Below, piece after piece: positions 11,195 through 21,307 of a stretch of DNA of 64,000 nt (position 1 is the first letter of the stretch; each line of letters begins with the position of its first letter). Both the position numbers and the translations under genes were made by a program. The notes under the pieces were generated by a model. That model made no database searches. It was not told where the DNA came from and saw only the letters and a program-made list of their open reading frames with translations. This stretch comes from Patescibacteria group bacterium (GTDB lineage: Bacteria; Patescibacteriota; Gracilibacteria; Absconditabacterales; Absconditicoccaceae): positions 23,457-87,456 of the forward strand of contig JAKJDW010000002.1 of NCBI GenBank assembly GCA_022705745.1. The letters run 5' to 3'.

Positions 11195-12946
11195 TTAATT
11201 ATCAATAATAATTACTCCTTCTGCAGTTATTCCTTTTTGAAACAATGGTTTTGAAAGATCTGTAGTAAAAAGAACATCACAATCTCAATCAAAGTATTTT
11301 TCTTTTCAATTCAGATCTATATAAGTATAAGTTGAATTATTTTCATTAACAACTGCCTTATGAGTTTTTCTTTGATTATCTCTAATAGTTACCTCTTGGA
11401 CCAAATTCTGATTTCCTAAATGTTTTATCCCCTGTGTTGCATGAAGCACAACTTCTTCCTTTCATTTATTTAACATTATTACTTCTCAATTTCTATTGAG
11501 ACAATAATTTTCTACTTTCCCTAATTTATTCCTGATAAAAACATTTTGTAAACTTATACCACCTATTAAATCCATGCTTTTTTGACCAATACCACAAAGC
11601 TCAAACTTTTTATCTCAGATTTTTATTTCAACAATTTCTTTATATTTATTAATGACAACATCTCTCTCATTTCATTTTTTACTTCTAATTTTCACTTTTT
11701 GTACAGCCTCACCGTTTATTATATTTTCTTCCTTTTCTCTATAAAAATCACAAATCTCAAAAATTTCCTTTCATTTACTTACTTCCACAATTTTTTTCTT
11801 TTTATTAATGACAACATCTCTCTCATCTCATAGCATATCTGATGCTTTTATTTTTTGTACTTCCTCTCCACTTATTAAAGTTTCAGTCCCATAATAAACA
11901 TAAGAGAGGGTAAGCTCTTCCTTTCATTTGGTTATTTTGATGGGTTCCATATACTTATTAAGGAAAACATTAGAAATATTAGCACCTCTAACAGTAATGT
12001 GCTGTAATATTTCATTACCAATTAAATCTTCAGTACAAAATCAAGTAGCTTCAAATTTTTCATCTCAGATTTTTATTTCCACAATTTCTTTGTTTTTATT
12101 AATGAAAACATCTCTTTTTTCCCCCTCGTTATTTCTGATTGTTACTTTTTGTACTTTCTCACCATTAACTAATCTCACTGTATTATGGTCTATGTTTCCA
12201 CAAATTTCAAATCTCTCCTCTCATTTACTTACTTCCACAATTTCTCTGTTAGTATCCCAATAAACATCCACTTCATTTCCATTCTTATCAAGAACATATA
12301 TTTTTTCAATTTCACCATTATCTATCAGATTCACTCTACTATCAATTAAAACCCAACTAATTTCGAATTCTTGATTTCTTTTTTTTGCTTTCACTATTTC
12401 TCGATTTTTATCACGCCAAATTGCTTTTCCTTTTCCATGAGATAGACCAGTCTGGATTTTTTGTAGTCTTATTGCTTCACCATCCATAAGAATAATTGGG
12501 TCGTCCTTGGATTTGGACATGTAATTATATTGTCCGCAAAGCTCCAAGATATCAAAATCAATTCCTGTGATTTCTAGATATTTTTTTAGGTAATCACCAA
12601 AATCTATAATATTTTCTTTTTTGGAAAAAATTACTTTCTTATTGTAGATATTTTGTATAGCTCTAACAAGATCTCAATTTTCGCTTACCTTTCTCATCAT
12701 TTCTTTTTCCTCTTCAGTTAAGTTTTTCGGCTCTTCTAATAGCTTTGTAACTATAACTGGAAGATTTTTATAGGTATTTTGGAGATTGAGTGTATCCAAT
12801 GTTATACTTATAATTCTCTGAATACAACCTGAACTGTATGGATATTTCTTTTTTTTATCCAAAAACTTCTCTTGATACCTATCTGGATAAATAAATTGCA
12901 TTGAATCTTTTGACTTATTTTGATTCATTTTATACAATAAAATCAT
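11195..12946 (-). CDS. Repeat-containing hypothetical protein, 583 aa
   Basis: The N-terminal ~110 residues are helical and unrepeated (MNQNKSKD start; LTEEEKEMM). From about residue 130 to the end the protein consists of roughly seven to eight diverged modules of about 50-60 residues, each with a pattern like 'VQKVxIRxxxGxxRDVxINKxKEIVEIxxGxxxFE'. The pattern suggests paired beta strands, as in MORN- or toxin-repeat-like scaffolds, but no family is recognised. No signal peptide. The frame was checked and contains no TAA or TAG. An alternative start is ATG at 12928. Function unknown; a binding scaffold is a guess. Confidence 0.65.
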
Positions 12947-13122
12947 AAAATTAGCTTTATAATAACAAAACTTTAATCAAAGTCAACTAGTTTTTATATA
13001 AAAACATTGTATCAAAAAGCTCATCTTGCAAAAAATTTTCCTCTTGATTTTTGAAAGCATAATATTAGACATATAAAGAATGCTTTTCGGCAGTTTTTTG
13101 GTTGTTTTAATATGTTAAATTC

Positions 13123-13195
13123 GCTCCTGTAGTTCAGCTGGATAGAACAGCCCTCTCCTAAGGGGCAGATACAGGTTCGAGTCCTGTCGGGAGTA
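13123..13195 (+). tRNA. tRNA-Arg (anticodon CCU, reads AGG)
   Basis: A full cloverleaf folds: acceptor GCTCCTG/CGGGAGT (one G-U at 1-72), D-arm GTTC/GAAC, anticodon stem GCCCT/GGGGC with loop CTCCTAA and a T-arm ACAGG-TTCGAGT-CCTGT. Discriminator A, no encoded CCA. It reads AGG, so AGG stays arginine here, of note given the evidence that CGA/CGG do not. A run of T follows directly. Confidence 0.92.
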
Positions 13196-13205
13196 TTTTT
13201 ATACC

Positions 13206-13225
13206 ATAATACATTTTTGTATTAT
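13206..13225 (+). promoter_or_regulatory. Perfect hairpin between tRNA-Arg and rpsO
   Basis: ATAATACA and TGTATTAT form an 8-bp stem around TTTT, 10 bases after the tRNA and about 75 before rpsO. It may end the tRNA transcript or be part of the rpsO leader, where S15 autoregulation is known in other bacteria. No long T-run follows. Confidence 0.4.
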
Positions 13226-13300
13226 ATTCTCAACATTCTAAAACGGCTAACATCTGTGTAGTTTGTTGAACAATTATTTTATTTTTTAATCACCAATTTT

Positions 13301-13555
13301 ATGGCAAAAAAGAAAAGCGAAAACTTTTTTCAAAGACATGAAAATGACACAGGATCTCCTGAATTTCAGATTTGAACTTTGACAGAAGAAATCAATATGT
13401 TGCAATGACATATAGAAATCAATCCAAAAGATTTTGATGCCAAAAGATCTTTATTAAAAAAGGTAGCAAAAAGAAGAAGACTTTTGAAATACATCAAAAA
13501 TCAAGACTTGGACTCTTATTCAAATGTATCTAAAAAAATTTGAGTAAAGGTATAA
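13301..13555 (+). CDS. rpsO: Small ribosomal subunit protein uS15
   Basis: 84 aa, near the usual 89. S15 binds 16S rRNA at the h20-h22 junction early in 30S assembly. Visible motifs: FQRHENDTGSPEFQIG, LTEEINMLQGHIEINPKD and the basic RSLLKKVAKRRRLLKYI helix that is the family core. Glycines in FQIG, LQGH and KIGVKV are TGA. Start ATG at 13301 follows an AT-rich leader without an obvious Shine-Dalgarno. A strong terminator follows the TAA stop. Confidence 0.95.
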
Positions 13556-13557
13556 TA

Positions 13558-13586
13558 AATAATAGTTTTGTCGACTATTATTTTTT
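13558..13586 (+). terminator. Rho-independent terminator after rpsO
   Basis: AATAATAGT pairs perfectly with ACTATTATT across a 7-base loop (TTTGTCG) and is followed by TTTT, directly after the rpsO stop. Confidence 0.7.
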
Positions 13587-13658
13587 CATGCTTGTTATTA
13601 ATTTTTTTATAATAACTAAGCTAAAGTAAAATTTTTATTTTTTAACTTTTATATCATA

Positions 13659-15059
13659 ATGGACCTACAAAAGTTTACTCAACAACTGCAAGGTTGAGAA
13701 GTTTCTATACCCTTAATCAAGGAAGGTAACAAAATAAGATGAATTATTTTAAAGAAAATAGAAAACGGCATATTGGTAGAATGTGATAATGGAGCCTTTA
13801 CATGAGTAATATTATCAAAGGAAGTAAAAGAGTTAGTCAGAAGTGGTTATGATTTGGCTCCTGGTAGAGAAATTGAATTGGAAGTAGTAAATACAAATAT
13901 TAGACATGAAGATGGATACTACATTGTTTCGGTAACAAAGTTATTACAATATGATGTTCGAAAATCGATATTAGCAAAATTTGAAAAAGATGAAATTATT
14001 AAAGTTGTTCCTACAGAGGCAAATCTTGGTTGACTATTAATAGATATGCATGGAATTAAATGATTTATACCTCTATCACAATTAGCTCCAATTCATTATC
14101 CAAGAGTAGAAGATTGAGATCAAGAAGCGATTTTTGATAAATTATTAGAGCTGATTGGGAAAGAAATATCGGTAAGAATTATAAACATTGATGAAGAAGA
14201 AAAGAGAATTATTTTATCAGAAAGAGAAGCATTAAAAGAAGAAAGAGATAAAGTTTTGAAGGAATTGGCCGTTGGAAAAACATTTGATTGAATTGTTTCA
14301 GGGGTATCCTCTTATGGACTTTTTGTTACAATTGGGGGCACCGTAGAATGACTAGTTCATATTTCAGAAATTACCTACTGACATGTAACAAATATTGATA
14401 GACTTTGAAAAATTGGAGATAAATTACAAGTAAAAGTAATTGGATTGGAGAATGGAAAAATCTCTTTATCCAGCAAAAAGCTAAAAGAAGATCCACGATC
14501 TGCTCTTCCAAAAAAATACAAAGTATGAGATATTATAGAATGAGAGGTTGTGAGATTTGTTCCTTATGGGGTATTTATCAGAGTATTTGAAGATATCAAT
14601 GGATTAGTTCATCTTAGTGAGCTATCTCAAAAATCTGTACAAAATCCAAATGAAGTAGTAAAACTTTGAGAAGTAGTAAAAGCAAAATTGATATTATTAG
14701 ATCCAAAAAATAGAAAAATCTGATTGAGTATGAAAGATTCCACTCCAGGCATAGATGAGGATGGAAAAATTGCCAAAAAAATCATAAAAAAGCCATCAAA
14801 AGGTTTGGAAGATGTAGTTAAAATGCTGGAAGAAGAAAAAGCTGAAGAAAAAATCAAAAAAATAAAAGAAGAGGAAAATAGTAAGCAAGAATTAAAAAAA
14901 GAAGAAAAGAAGGAAAAAAAGGAAAAGAAGGAAAAAGAAGAAAAGGAGGGAAAAGAGGAAAAAAAGAAAAAAGAGGAGAAAAAGGAAAAAGAGGAGAAAA
15001 AGGAAAAAGAAGAAAAGAAAGTAAAAAAAGAAAAAAAAGAGCAAGAAGAAAAAAAATAG
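13659..15059 (+). CDS. rpsA: Ribosomal protein bS1-like, four S1 domains with a K/E-rich tail
   Basis: 466 aa. S1 helps recruit mRNA to the 30S subunit. Four S1/OB-fold domains can be followed; the last two are typical RNA-binding copies (FDGIVSGVSSYGLFV...VEGLVHISEI and IEGEVVRFVPYGVFI...INGLVHLSEL). The C-terminal ~85 residues are almost only Lys and Glu, ending at TAA. CGA at 13959 (DV-x-KSILAKFE) matches the conserved Trp preceding domain 2 ('AW..L...FE'), supporting CGA=Trp. The charged tail is low complexity and probably disordered. Confidence 0.9.
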
Positions 15060-15254
15060 TAAGATAAGATTTAACAAAAAGTTTGTAGAGCTATGTAGAT
15101 TTCCAATTTTACAAACTTTTGGTCTTGCGAATTTTTTTGTCTTGAATTTATTGAGCAATTATAGATATTAGAAATGGTAAGTTCATTAAGTTTATAAAGT
15201 TGCAAGTTCGTAAAGTTTATAAACTTGTAACTTTATAAACCTTTAACCGAATTT
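15060..15254. repeat. Palindrome-forming AAGTT/AACTT repeat cluster 3
   Basis: After rpsA, ACAAACTTTT-type units appear, then at about 15180-15245 a dense array: AAGTTTATAAAGTTGCAAGTTCGTAAAG followed by TTATAAACTTGTAACTTTATAAAC, arms complementary to each other. Same unit family as the clusters at 2.6, 3.8, 28.4 and 57.2 kb. No gene is seen here. Confidence 0.6.
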
Positions 15255-15637
15255 AATGCTCAGGTGGTGCTCCAAGATTGTGTTGATTTTGCGAGCAAAG
15301 CGAGTAAAAATCAAAAACAAGATTGAAAGTCCCCACTGTATAGCGGGAGAATTGTTCCAAGATTAAGTGAATTAAATGAACGAGGTGAGAGTAATTGACT
15401 TAAGATTGAGAATCCCGCTGAACAGTGGGAGTACACACTTTAAAATAATGCTCAGGTGGTGCTCCAAGATTGTGTTGATTTTGCGAGCAAAGCGAGTAAA
15501 AATCAAAAACAAGATTGAAAGTCCCGCTGTATAGCGGGAGAATTGTTCCAAGATTAAGTGAATTAAACGAACGAAGTGAGAGTAATTGACTTAAGATTGA
15601 GAATCCCGCTGAACAGTGGGAGTACACACTTTAAAAT
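15255..15637 (+). repeat. Two ~191-bp tandem repeats each carrying the 5' end of tRNA-Leu
   Basis: Copies span 15255-15446 and 15447-15637 and differ by a few bases. Each starts AATGCTCAGGTGGTG, identical to the first 12 bases of the tRNA-Leu gene plus three upstream bases, and the third occurrence (15638) runs into the true tRNA. Inside each copy are palindromes around CCCGCTGTATAGCGGGA and CCCGCTGAACAGTGGGA, and GAGCAAAGCGAGT- and GAACGAAGTGAG-like inverted words. No coding frame of note. Confidence 0.85.
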
Positions 15638-15640
15638 AAT

Positions 15641-15722
15641 GCTCAGGTGGTGGAATTGGTATACACATACGCTTGAGGTGCGTATGCCGTAAGGCTTGGG
15701 GGTTCGAGTCCCCTCTTGAGCA
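15641..15722 (+). tRNA. tRNA-Leu (anticodon GAG)
   Basis: 82 nt with a long variable arm. Acceptor GCTCAGG pairs with CTTGAGC (one G-U), the anticodon stem TACGC/GCGTA encloses loop TTGAGGT (anticodon GAG, reads CUC/CUU), the variable arm is TGCCGTAAGGCTT, and the T-arm GGGGG-TTCGAGT-CCCCT is present. Discriminator A, no encoded CCA. Its first 12 bases are copied twice upstream. Confidence 0.92.
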
Positions 15723-15786
15723 AAAAAGATTAGACTTTTAACGGAATATTATTATAAAAACTATCGTTTATATTTTGAAATTACAA

Positions 15787-16239
15787 ATGAGCTTACAAGA
15801 AAAACTATTCGCAGACTATATGCAAGCTATGAAAGATAAAGATGTTAGCAAAAAAGCGATATTAAACTATGTAATCGCACAGATAAAAAATAAAAAAATT
15901 GAATTACAAAAAGATTTAGAAGACGGAGAAGTAATTAAAATTTTGAAAAAAGAAATTAAAGCTTTAGTAGAAGCAATAGGATTTCTGGGACAAGCAAATA
16001 AGCTGAAAGAATTAAAAGAAGAACAAGCTAAAAAACAAGTATTAGAGCAATATTTACCACAAACGAAATCAAAAGAGGAAACCAAAGAAATAGTTCTAAA
16101 CTTGATCAAAGAATTGGGTATTACGGAGCTTACAAAACAAAGATGACAAGTGATGTGAGCTATCAAATCTCAATATTGAGAAGTGGTTGAATGATCTCTA
16201 GCAAATGAAGTAATCAACGAAATTTTGAAATGATCGTAA
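15787..16239 (+). CDS. yqeY: GatB/YqeY domain protein
   Basis: 150 aa. YqeY is a stand-alone version of the C-terminal tRNA-contacting domain of the GatB amidotransferase subunit; its exact role is not settled. Visible family features: LQEKLFADYMQAMKDKD at the N-terminus, a long charged helical middle (VIKILKKEIKALVEA), EQYLPQ in the central loop, and a C-terminal GAIKSQYGE...ANEVINEIL domain. ATG at 15787 is preferred over an upstream TTG at 15775 because the family begins with 'MsL.ekL..D...AMK'. TAA stop. Confidence 0.88.
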
Positions 16240-16274
16240 TATATAGTTTATTATTTTACTTATAAAAATAATCT

Positions 16275-17609
16275 ATGAAAAAAATCGCTATCAGAATATG
16301 CCTTTCTATTTTTGTTCTATGATTTTTTTCTTTGTGATTAACTATTGTTTACGGGGAAGATTATTCGAGTTCTGATATGTGTTCAAGTATACCAAACTAC
16401 TCAAATAATTCCAATAGTGGTACGAGTTATGCTACAAACAATAACATATATGCATGGTATATTAATAGTCCAAGTGCAATAAGTTTAGCAACAACTCACC
16501 CATGAAGTCCAAATGTTTGTTCAGACATTGAACTTGCAACTTCTAGAGTTGAACGAAAACAACAACTATGTACAAACAATTTAGATGAATTAAAAACTTA
16601 TCAAGAAACCCTTTTATGAAAGTATAAGATCCATAGAAGTTACCAATTTGAACGATGATTTGATTCTGCAAAAAAAGTTTGGGGGTTACAAAACTTAATG
16701 AAAGAGGCCGATTGTCAAGATCATAGAGATTGTAAATTATGAGTTGTAACTATATGAGATTTTCTTTTCTGTAATATCTGTTCAGCTATTGACCCAGATC
16801 GAAAAGAACCAACTTCAATTAGTCCACAGGTATCATGTCCTGTATCATATGAGCCAATTTTAGACAACTTATGCTGTGAAAAAGTAGAAGCTGGACTTGA
16901 ATGTCAAATTAAAAAAAATTGGGGACAATGTACTAATTCAGACACTTTCTGATTAGAGGTTTGAGCAACAGATTTAAGTAAGTTAAATGAATATACATGC
17001 GAACAAAGTTTAGAAGAAGAGTCGTTACCTTTTTGTGCTTGATGTGATAAGATCCCAGAAAGTTCAAAATCTTGTGAAGAATCTTATTGAGAATGATGGT
17101 ATGATGATAATGATGGATGCTGTGTCAATTGTGGTCAAAATAAACAACGGAGTGCAAATGAAAATAGCTGTACATGTACTTTATCAGAAGATGACTGTAT
17201 AAATAAATGAAAAAAATTAAATAGCAATACTTGTAAATGTGAGTGCGACCCAAGCAGAGAGTGTTGTGGAATACTGTTAAATACAGTAGTCCCATTTATT
17301 GGAGATTGTATAGAGATGACAAGTCAAGATGACCCTTGATCATCAAATGCTCCCAACACAACTACGATTAATCAACTAAATGCGTTTCCTTTTTTAATGA
17401 TGGGCCTGAGTAAGATTTTAGTTACTATTATTTTAATATTTTCATTTTTAATCATAATTGTAGCTTGATTGATGATGACTACCTGAGTATATAGTGAATC
17501 AAATTATAAAAAAGGAATGGAACGAATACAAAAAGTTGTGGTTTGATTGATACTACTTTGAGCATCTGGGCTAATATTAAAACTAATAAATCCAAGTTTC
17601 TTTGGATAA
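16275..17609 (+). CDS. Secreted Cys-rich protein with VirB2/TrbC-like C-terminal membrane pair
   Basis: 444 aa. Signal peptide at residues 1-27 (MKKIAIRICLSIF..., then VYGED). The next ~330 residues are extracellular-looking and Cys-rich (over 25 Cys), suggesting disulfides. The last ~75 residues have two hydrophobic helices around a polar loop with YKKGMERIQK, the layout of VirB2/TrbC pilins and of CPR pilin-like conjugal-transfer proteins. This may be a minor pilin or a membrane-anchored adhesin; no family is identified for the Cys-rich part. A second pilin-like protein occurs at 38941-39426. Confidence 0.65.
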
Positions 17610-17641
17610 TAATAACCTTTTAATTTTATAAAATTATTACA

Positions 17642-18103
17642 ATGGTGAATATTAAACTAGAATCTGAATGATATTTAATTGAAAACAAAATTCTTTTTGG
17701 AGCGAGTATTCCAAATAAAGAATATATTAATTTAGCAACAGAAATTTGAGAAGATATAGTGATAGAAAAATTGCCTTATTCTATCGTAGAGTACCCAGGG
17801 GAATATGATATTGATGGGGTATTTATTAGATCTTTTTGATCAAAAGATGGGAAATTAAATTACATTATTACAATAAATAATAAAACAATAGGACTCGTTC
17901 AATCAGCCAAAATTTTAGAAGAAGACGATGTAAGATCTTTGGATGCTTGGCTATACTTAGACGATGCTGTAGAAAAAAAACTTGAACAACTAGAACTTGA
18001 ATGAAAAAAATTTAAATTAAATCTTGAGGACTGAAATTTAAGAATAGAAGAAAAAGAAAGTGAGCATGCAGAAGTAATGATTGATGAAAGTGAAGATGAG
18101 TAA
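17642..18103 (+). CDS. Small MBL-fold-like conserved protein
   Basis: 153 aa. The EYPGEYDIDGVFIRSF segment at about residues 50-65 matches the beta-sandwich strand of UlaG-like metallo-beta-lactamase-fold hydrolases ('PGEYev.Gv.i'). The HxHxDH metal motif is absent, so this is either a degenerate, non-catalytic relative or a distinct small family. The acidic C-terminal ~40 residues (LEQLELEG, then EKESEHAEVMIDESEDE) look disordered. It starts 32 bases after the Cys-rich gene and could be co-transcribed. Function unknown. Confidence 0.55.
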
Positions 18104-18212
18104 AATCCCCTAATTTAAGGCTAATTTCTTTTTTAGTTATAAATGAAGAAACGGTTACGAACAAACAAGATTGAATAAAAATAAGTGAACATTTATTCGA
18201 AAACAGAAAAAA

Positions 18213-18755
18213 CTATTCTTTTTTTATTAACAAAACTCAATCTCACTCCTCTGTATTAATTTCATCATAAATTATTTGCTTTTTTTCTAAAAATTCGTAT
18301 AATCAAAACATCTTAGTTTTGTATTTAATTACATCATCACACACCAAAATACTTTTGGTGCTCAACATATCAAAGATATTCATTAGATAATTAGCATACT
18401 GACTTTTTTGTCAATCTACAAACACAAAATCTAAAGTGTTTGGAATTAGTTTTTTTATATCTATTTTCAAAAAATCAAAAGGATATACAGTTAAATTTTT
18501 CAACTCATACTTTCAAACATTTTGTATGCCTTCCAAGTAGTCGTTATACGATATTTCAAAGGAATATAAAATTCCATCTCGCTCTTTGATTTTATTTGCT
18601 ATAAAAATAGAACTATAGGCTACTGCTCATCCTATTTCCAAACAAACTTTGGGCTTATGCTGTTCCAAAAGTTTTGATAAAAAATCTTCAGTTTCTATGC
18701 TAATTATTGGAATGTTTCTATCTATGCAAGATTCTCTGAGTAAAGAAAGATTCAT
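18213..18755 (-). CDS. SAM-dependent methyltransferase (O-methyltransferase-like)
   Basis: 180 aa. Rossmann-like class I methyltransferase: VCLEIGGAVAYSSIFIA is the SAM-binding motif I region, YSFEISY the acidic motif II position, DFVFVDGQKSQY the motif IV region typical of catechol/caffeoyl-CoA O-methyltransferases, and VCDDV later. The YrrM-like O-methyltransferase family is the best fit; substrate unknown. Several glycines (LEIGG) are TGA. Convergent with the MBL-like gene, separated by about 110 bases with no clear terminator. Confidence 0.78.
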
Positions 18756-18811
18756 AGGATAGTAAAACAATGATATAAAATTTTTATTTTAATTTTAAAC
18801 AAACAAAAACA

Positions 18812-20749
18812 ATGATGAGTGAAAACAACTTATTTTGAAATCTTAATATTGATTTCAGCAAAAAAAACAAACAAAAAAGATGAAGACAAAATCAACAAGT
18901 AAATTGAGCATTGGATAAGGATTTGACATCCGAAGCTTTTTTACGCCATTTATGAAAAACTGAACTAGACGACATTAAGGATCCTCATAAACTCATAAAA
19001 AAATGAGAAAAACCAGTCAAAATTTGAAGTTTAATGTGATTAGAACAAGTATGACAATGTATGTTTGTAGAATATGAAAATGATCTGATTATTATTGATG
19101 CTGCTATGGAGTTTACCACACATGCAAATTTCTGAGCAGACTATATTATTCCAGATATTAGCTATGTTAAAAAAAACATCAAAAAACTTAGGTGAATAAT
19201 TATTACACACGGTCACTTAGATCATGTTTGATCTTTGAGAGATATACTACCAGAACTTTGATATCCAATGATTTATACTACACCTTTGAGTCTTGGGATT
19301 ATCAAAAAAACATTTGAAAATCCAAAAGATTCAGAAAAAATAAGATACAAAATTATAGATCCAGATGTTGATATTTTAAAATTATGATGTTTTACTCTGG
19401 AATTTGTGCCAGTAAACCACAATATTCCCGAAACACTAGCTGTATCTATACATACTCCCAAATGAATAATTTTTAATTCTGCGGATTTCAAAATTGATCA
19501 TACTCCTGCTATTGACAGACCAGCAGACCTAGCAAAAATAGCTAGGATTGGAGCGGAATGAGTGAAACTTTATATTTGAGATAGCTTGGGATCAAACAAA
19601 AAATGACGATCTATTTCAGAAAAAGAAATATGAGAAAATTTGGATGAGCTAATACAAAAAACAAAAACAAGGATATTGATTGCTACTTTTGCATCTAATG
19701 TTTGAAGAATTATTCAAATTGTAAATAGTGCTATCAAAGCAAATAAAACTATTTTTCTTTCTGGTAGGTCTATGGTAAATAATATAGAGATTTGTCAGCA
19801 ACTTGGATATATTAAAGTACCAAAATGATACATTCGTAAACTAAATGAGGAGGTAGATACTTTTCCAGATGATCAAGTTTTAATTCTTTCTACTGGAGCA
19901 CAGGGAGAGGAGTTCGCAGCACTTACTAGAATGTCCAGAAACGAGCATAATTTCTTACAACTTAGAAAATGAGATACAATATTGATGTCTGCCACTCCAA
20001 TCCCAGGGAACGAATGATCTGTAAACACAATGATAAATAATTTAATTTTCAAAGATATCCATCTAATAACAAACGATGATATTGATGTTCATGCTAGTGG
20101 TCATGGTTGTATGGAAGACCATAAATTAATGTTATCTTTATTGAGACCAGAATTTTTCTTACCGTATTTCATGCCAGCAAAAGAAAGATATGCTCACAAA
20201 AATTTAGCAATGGATATGTGAATGCCAGAATCTCGTATTTTGATGCCAATGAAAAACGGAGAAATAATTGAAATGTATGATGATGTAGTTTTGATTTGAA
20301 AAGAAAAATTGAAATTAGATACTGTGATGGTGGATTGAAAATGAAAATGACATATGTCTGGGGAATATGTAATAAAGGCTCGTAGTATTATGGCAGAAGA
20401 CGGAGTGCTTGCTCTTATTTTCAAGGTAGATGCAAAAAGCAAAGAATTGGTTGGAAACATTCAAATAGAATCTAGAGGTTTTGTATATTCTTCTGAGGTA
20501 AAAGATATCCATACAAAAGTAGTAGAATTTGCTAGAGCTAAATATGTAGAAAATTCAAAAAGAAAAATGCCAGTAAAAGATAATCTAAAAATTTTAAAAG
20601 AAGATTTATGAGAATTTATTATGCAAATTATCTGAAGAGTCCCAATGATTATGCCAATGTTTGTCTATATCAATAAAGATTCCAAAGATGATGTAAGTAG
20701 AGATGAAGCAATTCTCGGCATGACTTTAGATGAACAATGAGGTGAATAA
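18812..20749 (+). CDS. rnj: Ribonuclease J
   Basis: 645 aa, longer than the usual ~555 because of a ~60-residue basic/polar N-terminal extension. RNase J is a metallo-beta-lactamase/beta-CASP nuclease with endo- and 5'-3' exonuclease activity, central to mRNA decay and rRNA maturation in bacteria lacking RNase E. Visible: THGHLDHVGS (HxHxDH), NHNIPET, NSADFKIDH, IATFASNVGRI (beta-CASP), LSTGAQGEEFAAL, SATPIPGNE and HASGHGCMED. The C-terminal dimerisation domain follows. ATG at 18815 is an alternative start. Stop TAA, followed by a terminator-like hairpin. Confidence 0.95.
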
Positions 20750-20825
20750 ATTAACGAATTAAAAAAAGTTAACAGATAAATACTCTGTCTTTTCAATAAA
20801 ATATATATTGTGCATAATGTTTTAT

Positions 20826-20893
20826 GAGAGAATGCCACAAAGATAAAAAAGTTTGGTCACTTATAATTATTTTATACATTCTCTCTTTTTTTT
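20826..20893 (+). terminator. Terminator-like stem with T8 after RNase J
   Basis: GAGAGAATG (20826-20834) pairs with CATTCTCTC (20877-20885), directly followed by eight T. The loop is unusually long (42 nt), so it may be a structured terminator or a bidirectional element between the convergent RNase J and DUF1622 genes. Confidence 0.5.
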
Positions 20894-20912
20894 CGTTTGC
20901 ACTTACATATTA

Positions 20913-21278
20913 TTATTTCTTATTTTTAATTTCTTTTAGTTCTTTTCATAAAAAATATGCTATTGCAGTTCTTATTATTACTATAATACCAAGAGAGTAG
21001 AGTTGCTGTATTTCAGTATTAATTACAGAATGTACTATATCCGCAATTATTATAAAATCTAGTCAAAGTAATGTATAATTCCCCAAAAACATTCTTATTT
21101 CATTTTTATGGTTGTATGAATCGGTGTTCTTTGTAAAAATTATTCTTATAAATTTAAATAATGATTTTATAAAGCCAATTATTATTACCATAATTCAAGA
21201 AACATAGATAATAGTAATGATTATCTCCAATAAAAACCCAATATAATGTCAGAAAGGGAGATTTGAAAAGTTTCACAT
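20913..21278 (-). CDS. DUF1622-family small membrane protein
   Basis: 121 aa with three hydrophobic helices: IGFLLEIITIIYVSGIMVIIIG, LGLDFIIIADIVHSVI and LGIIVIIRTAIAYFLG. The LGLDFIIIADIV...LGIIVIIRTAIAYFLGKEL pattern matches DUF1622 ('GLEfliAaDIl...LgiivlIRt.LsyfLekEl'). These are uncharacterised inner-membrane proteins. Start ATG at 21278 (MGNFSNLPF); stop TAA. Lies 29 bases downstream of the secA stop on the same strand, possibly co-transcribed. Confidence 0.75.
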
Positions 21279-21307
21279 ATTTTTTGTTGAAAAAAATAAA
21301 ACACTTA

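Noticed and set aside
14892..15158. Phe/Leu-rich reverse frame over the end of the S1 gene
   Set aside because: Shadow of the Lys/Glu-rich rpsA tail.
15255..15640. CRISPR array
   Set aside because: Only two long (~191 bp) near-identical units with no short repeat-spacer pattern and no cas genes in the window.
20824..21000. Forward small hydrophobic frame (MRECHKDKK start)
   Set aside because: Overlaps the DUF1622 gene on the other strand, which has a family match; the start lies inside the terminator-like stem.
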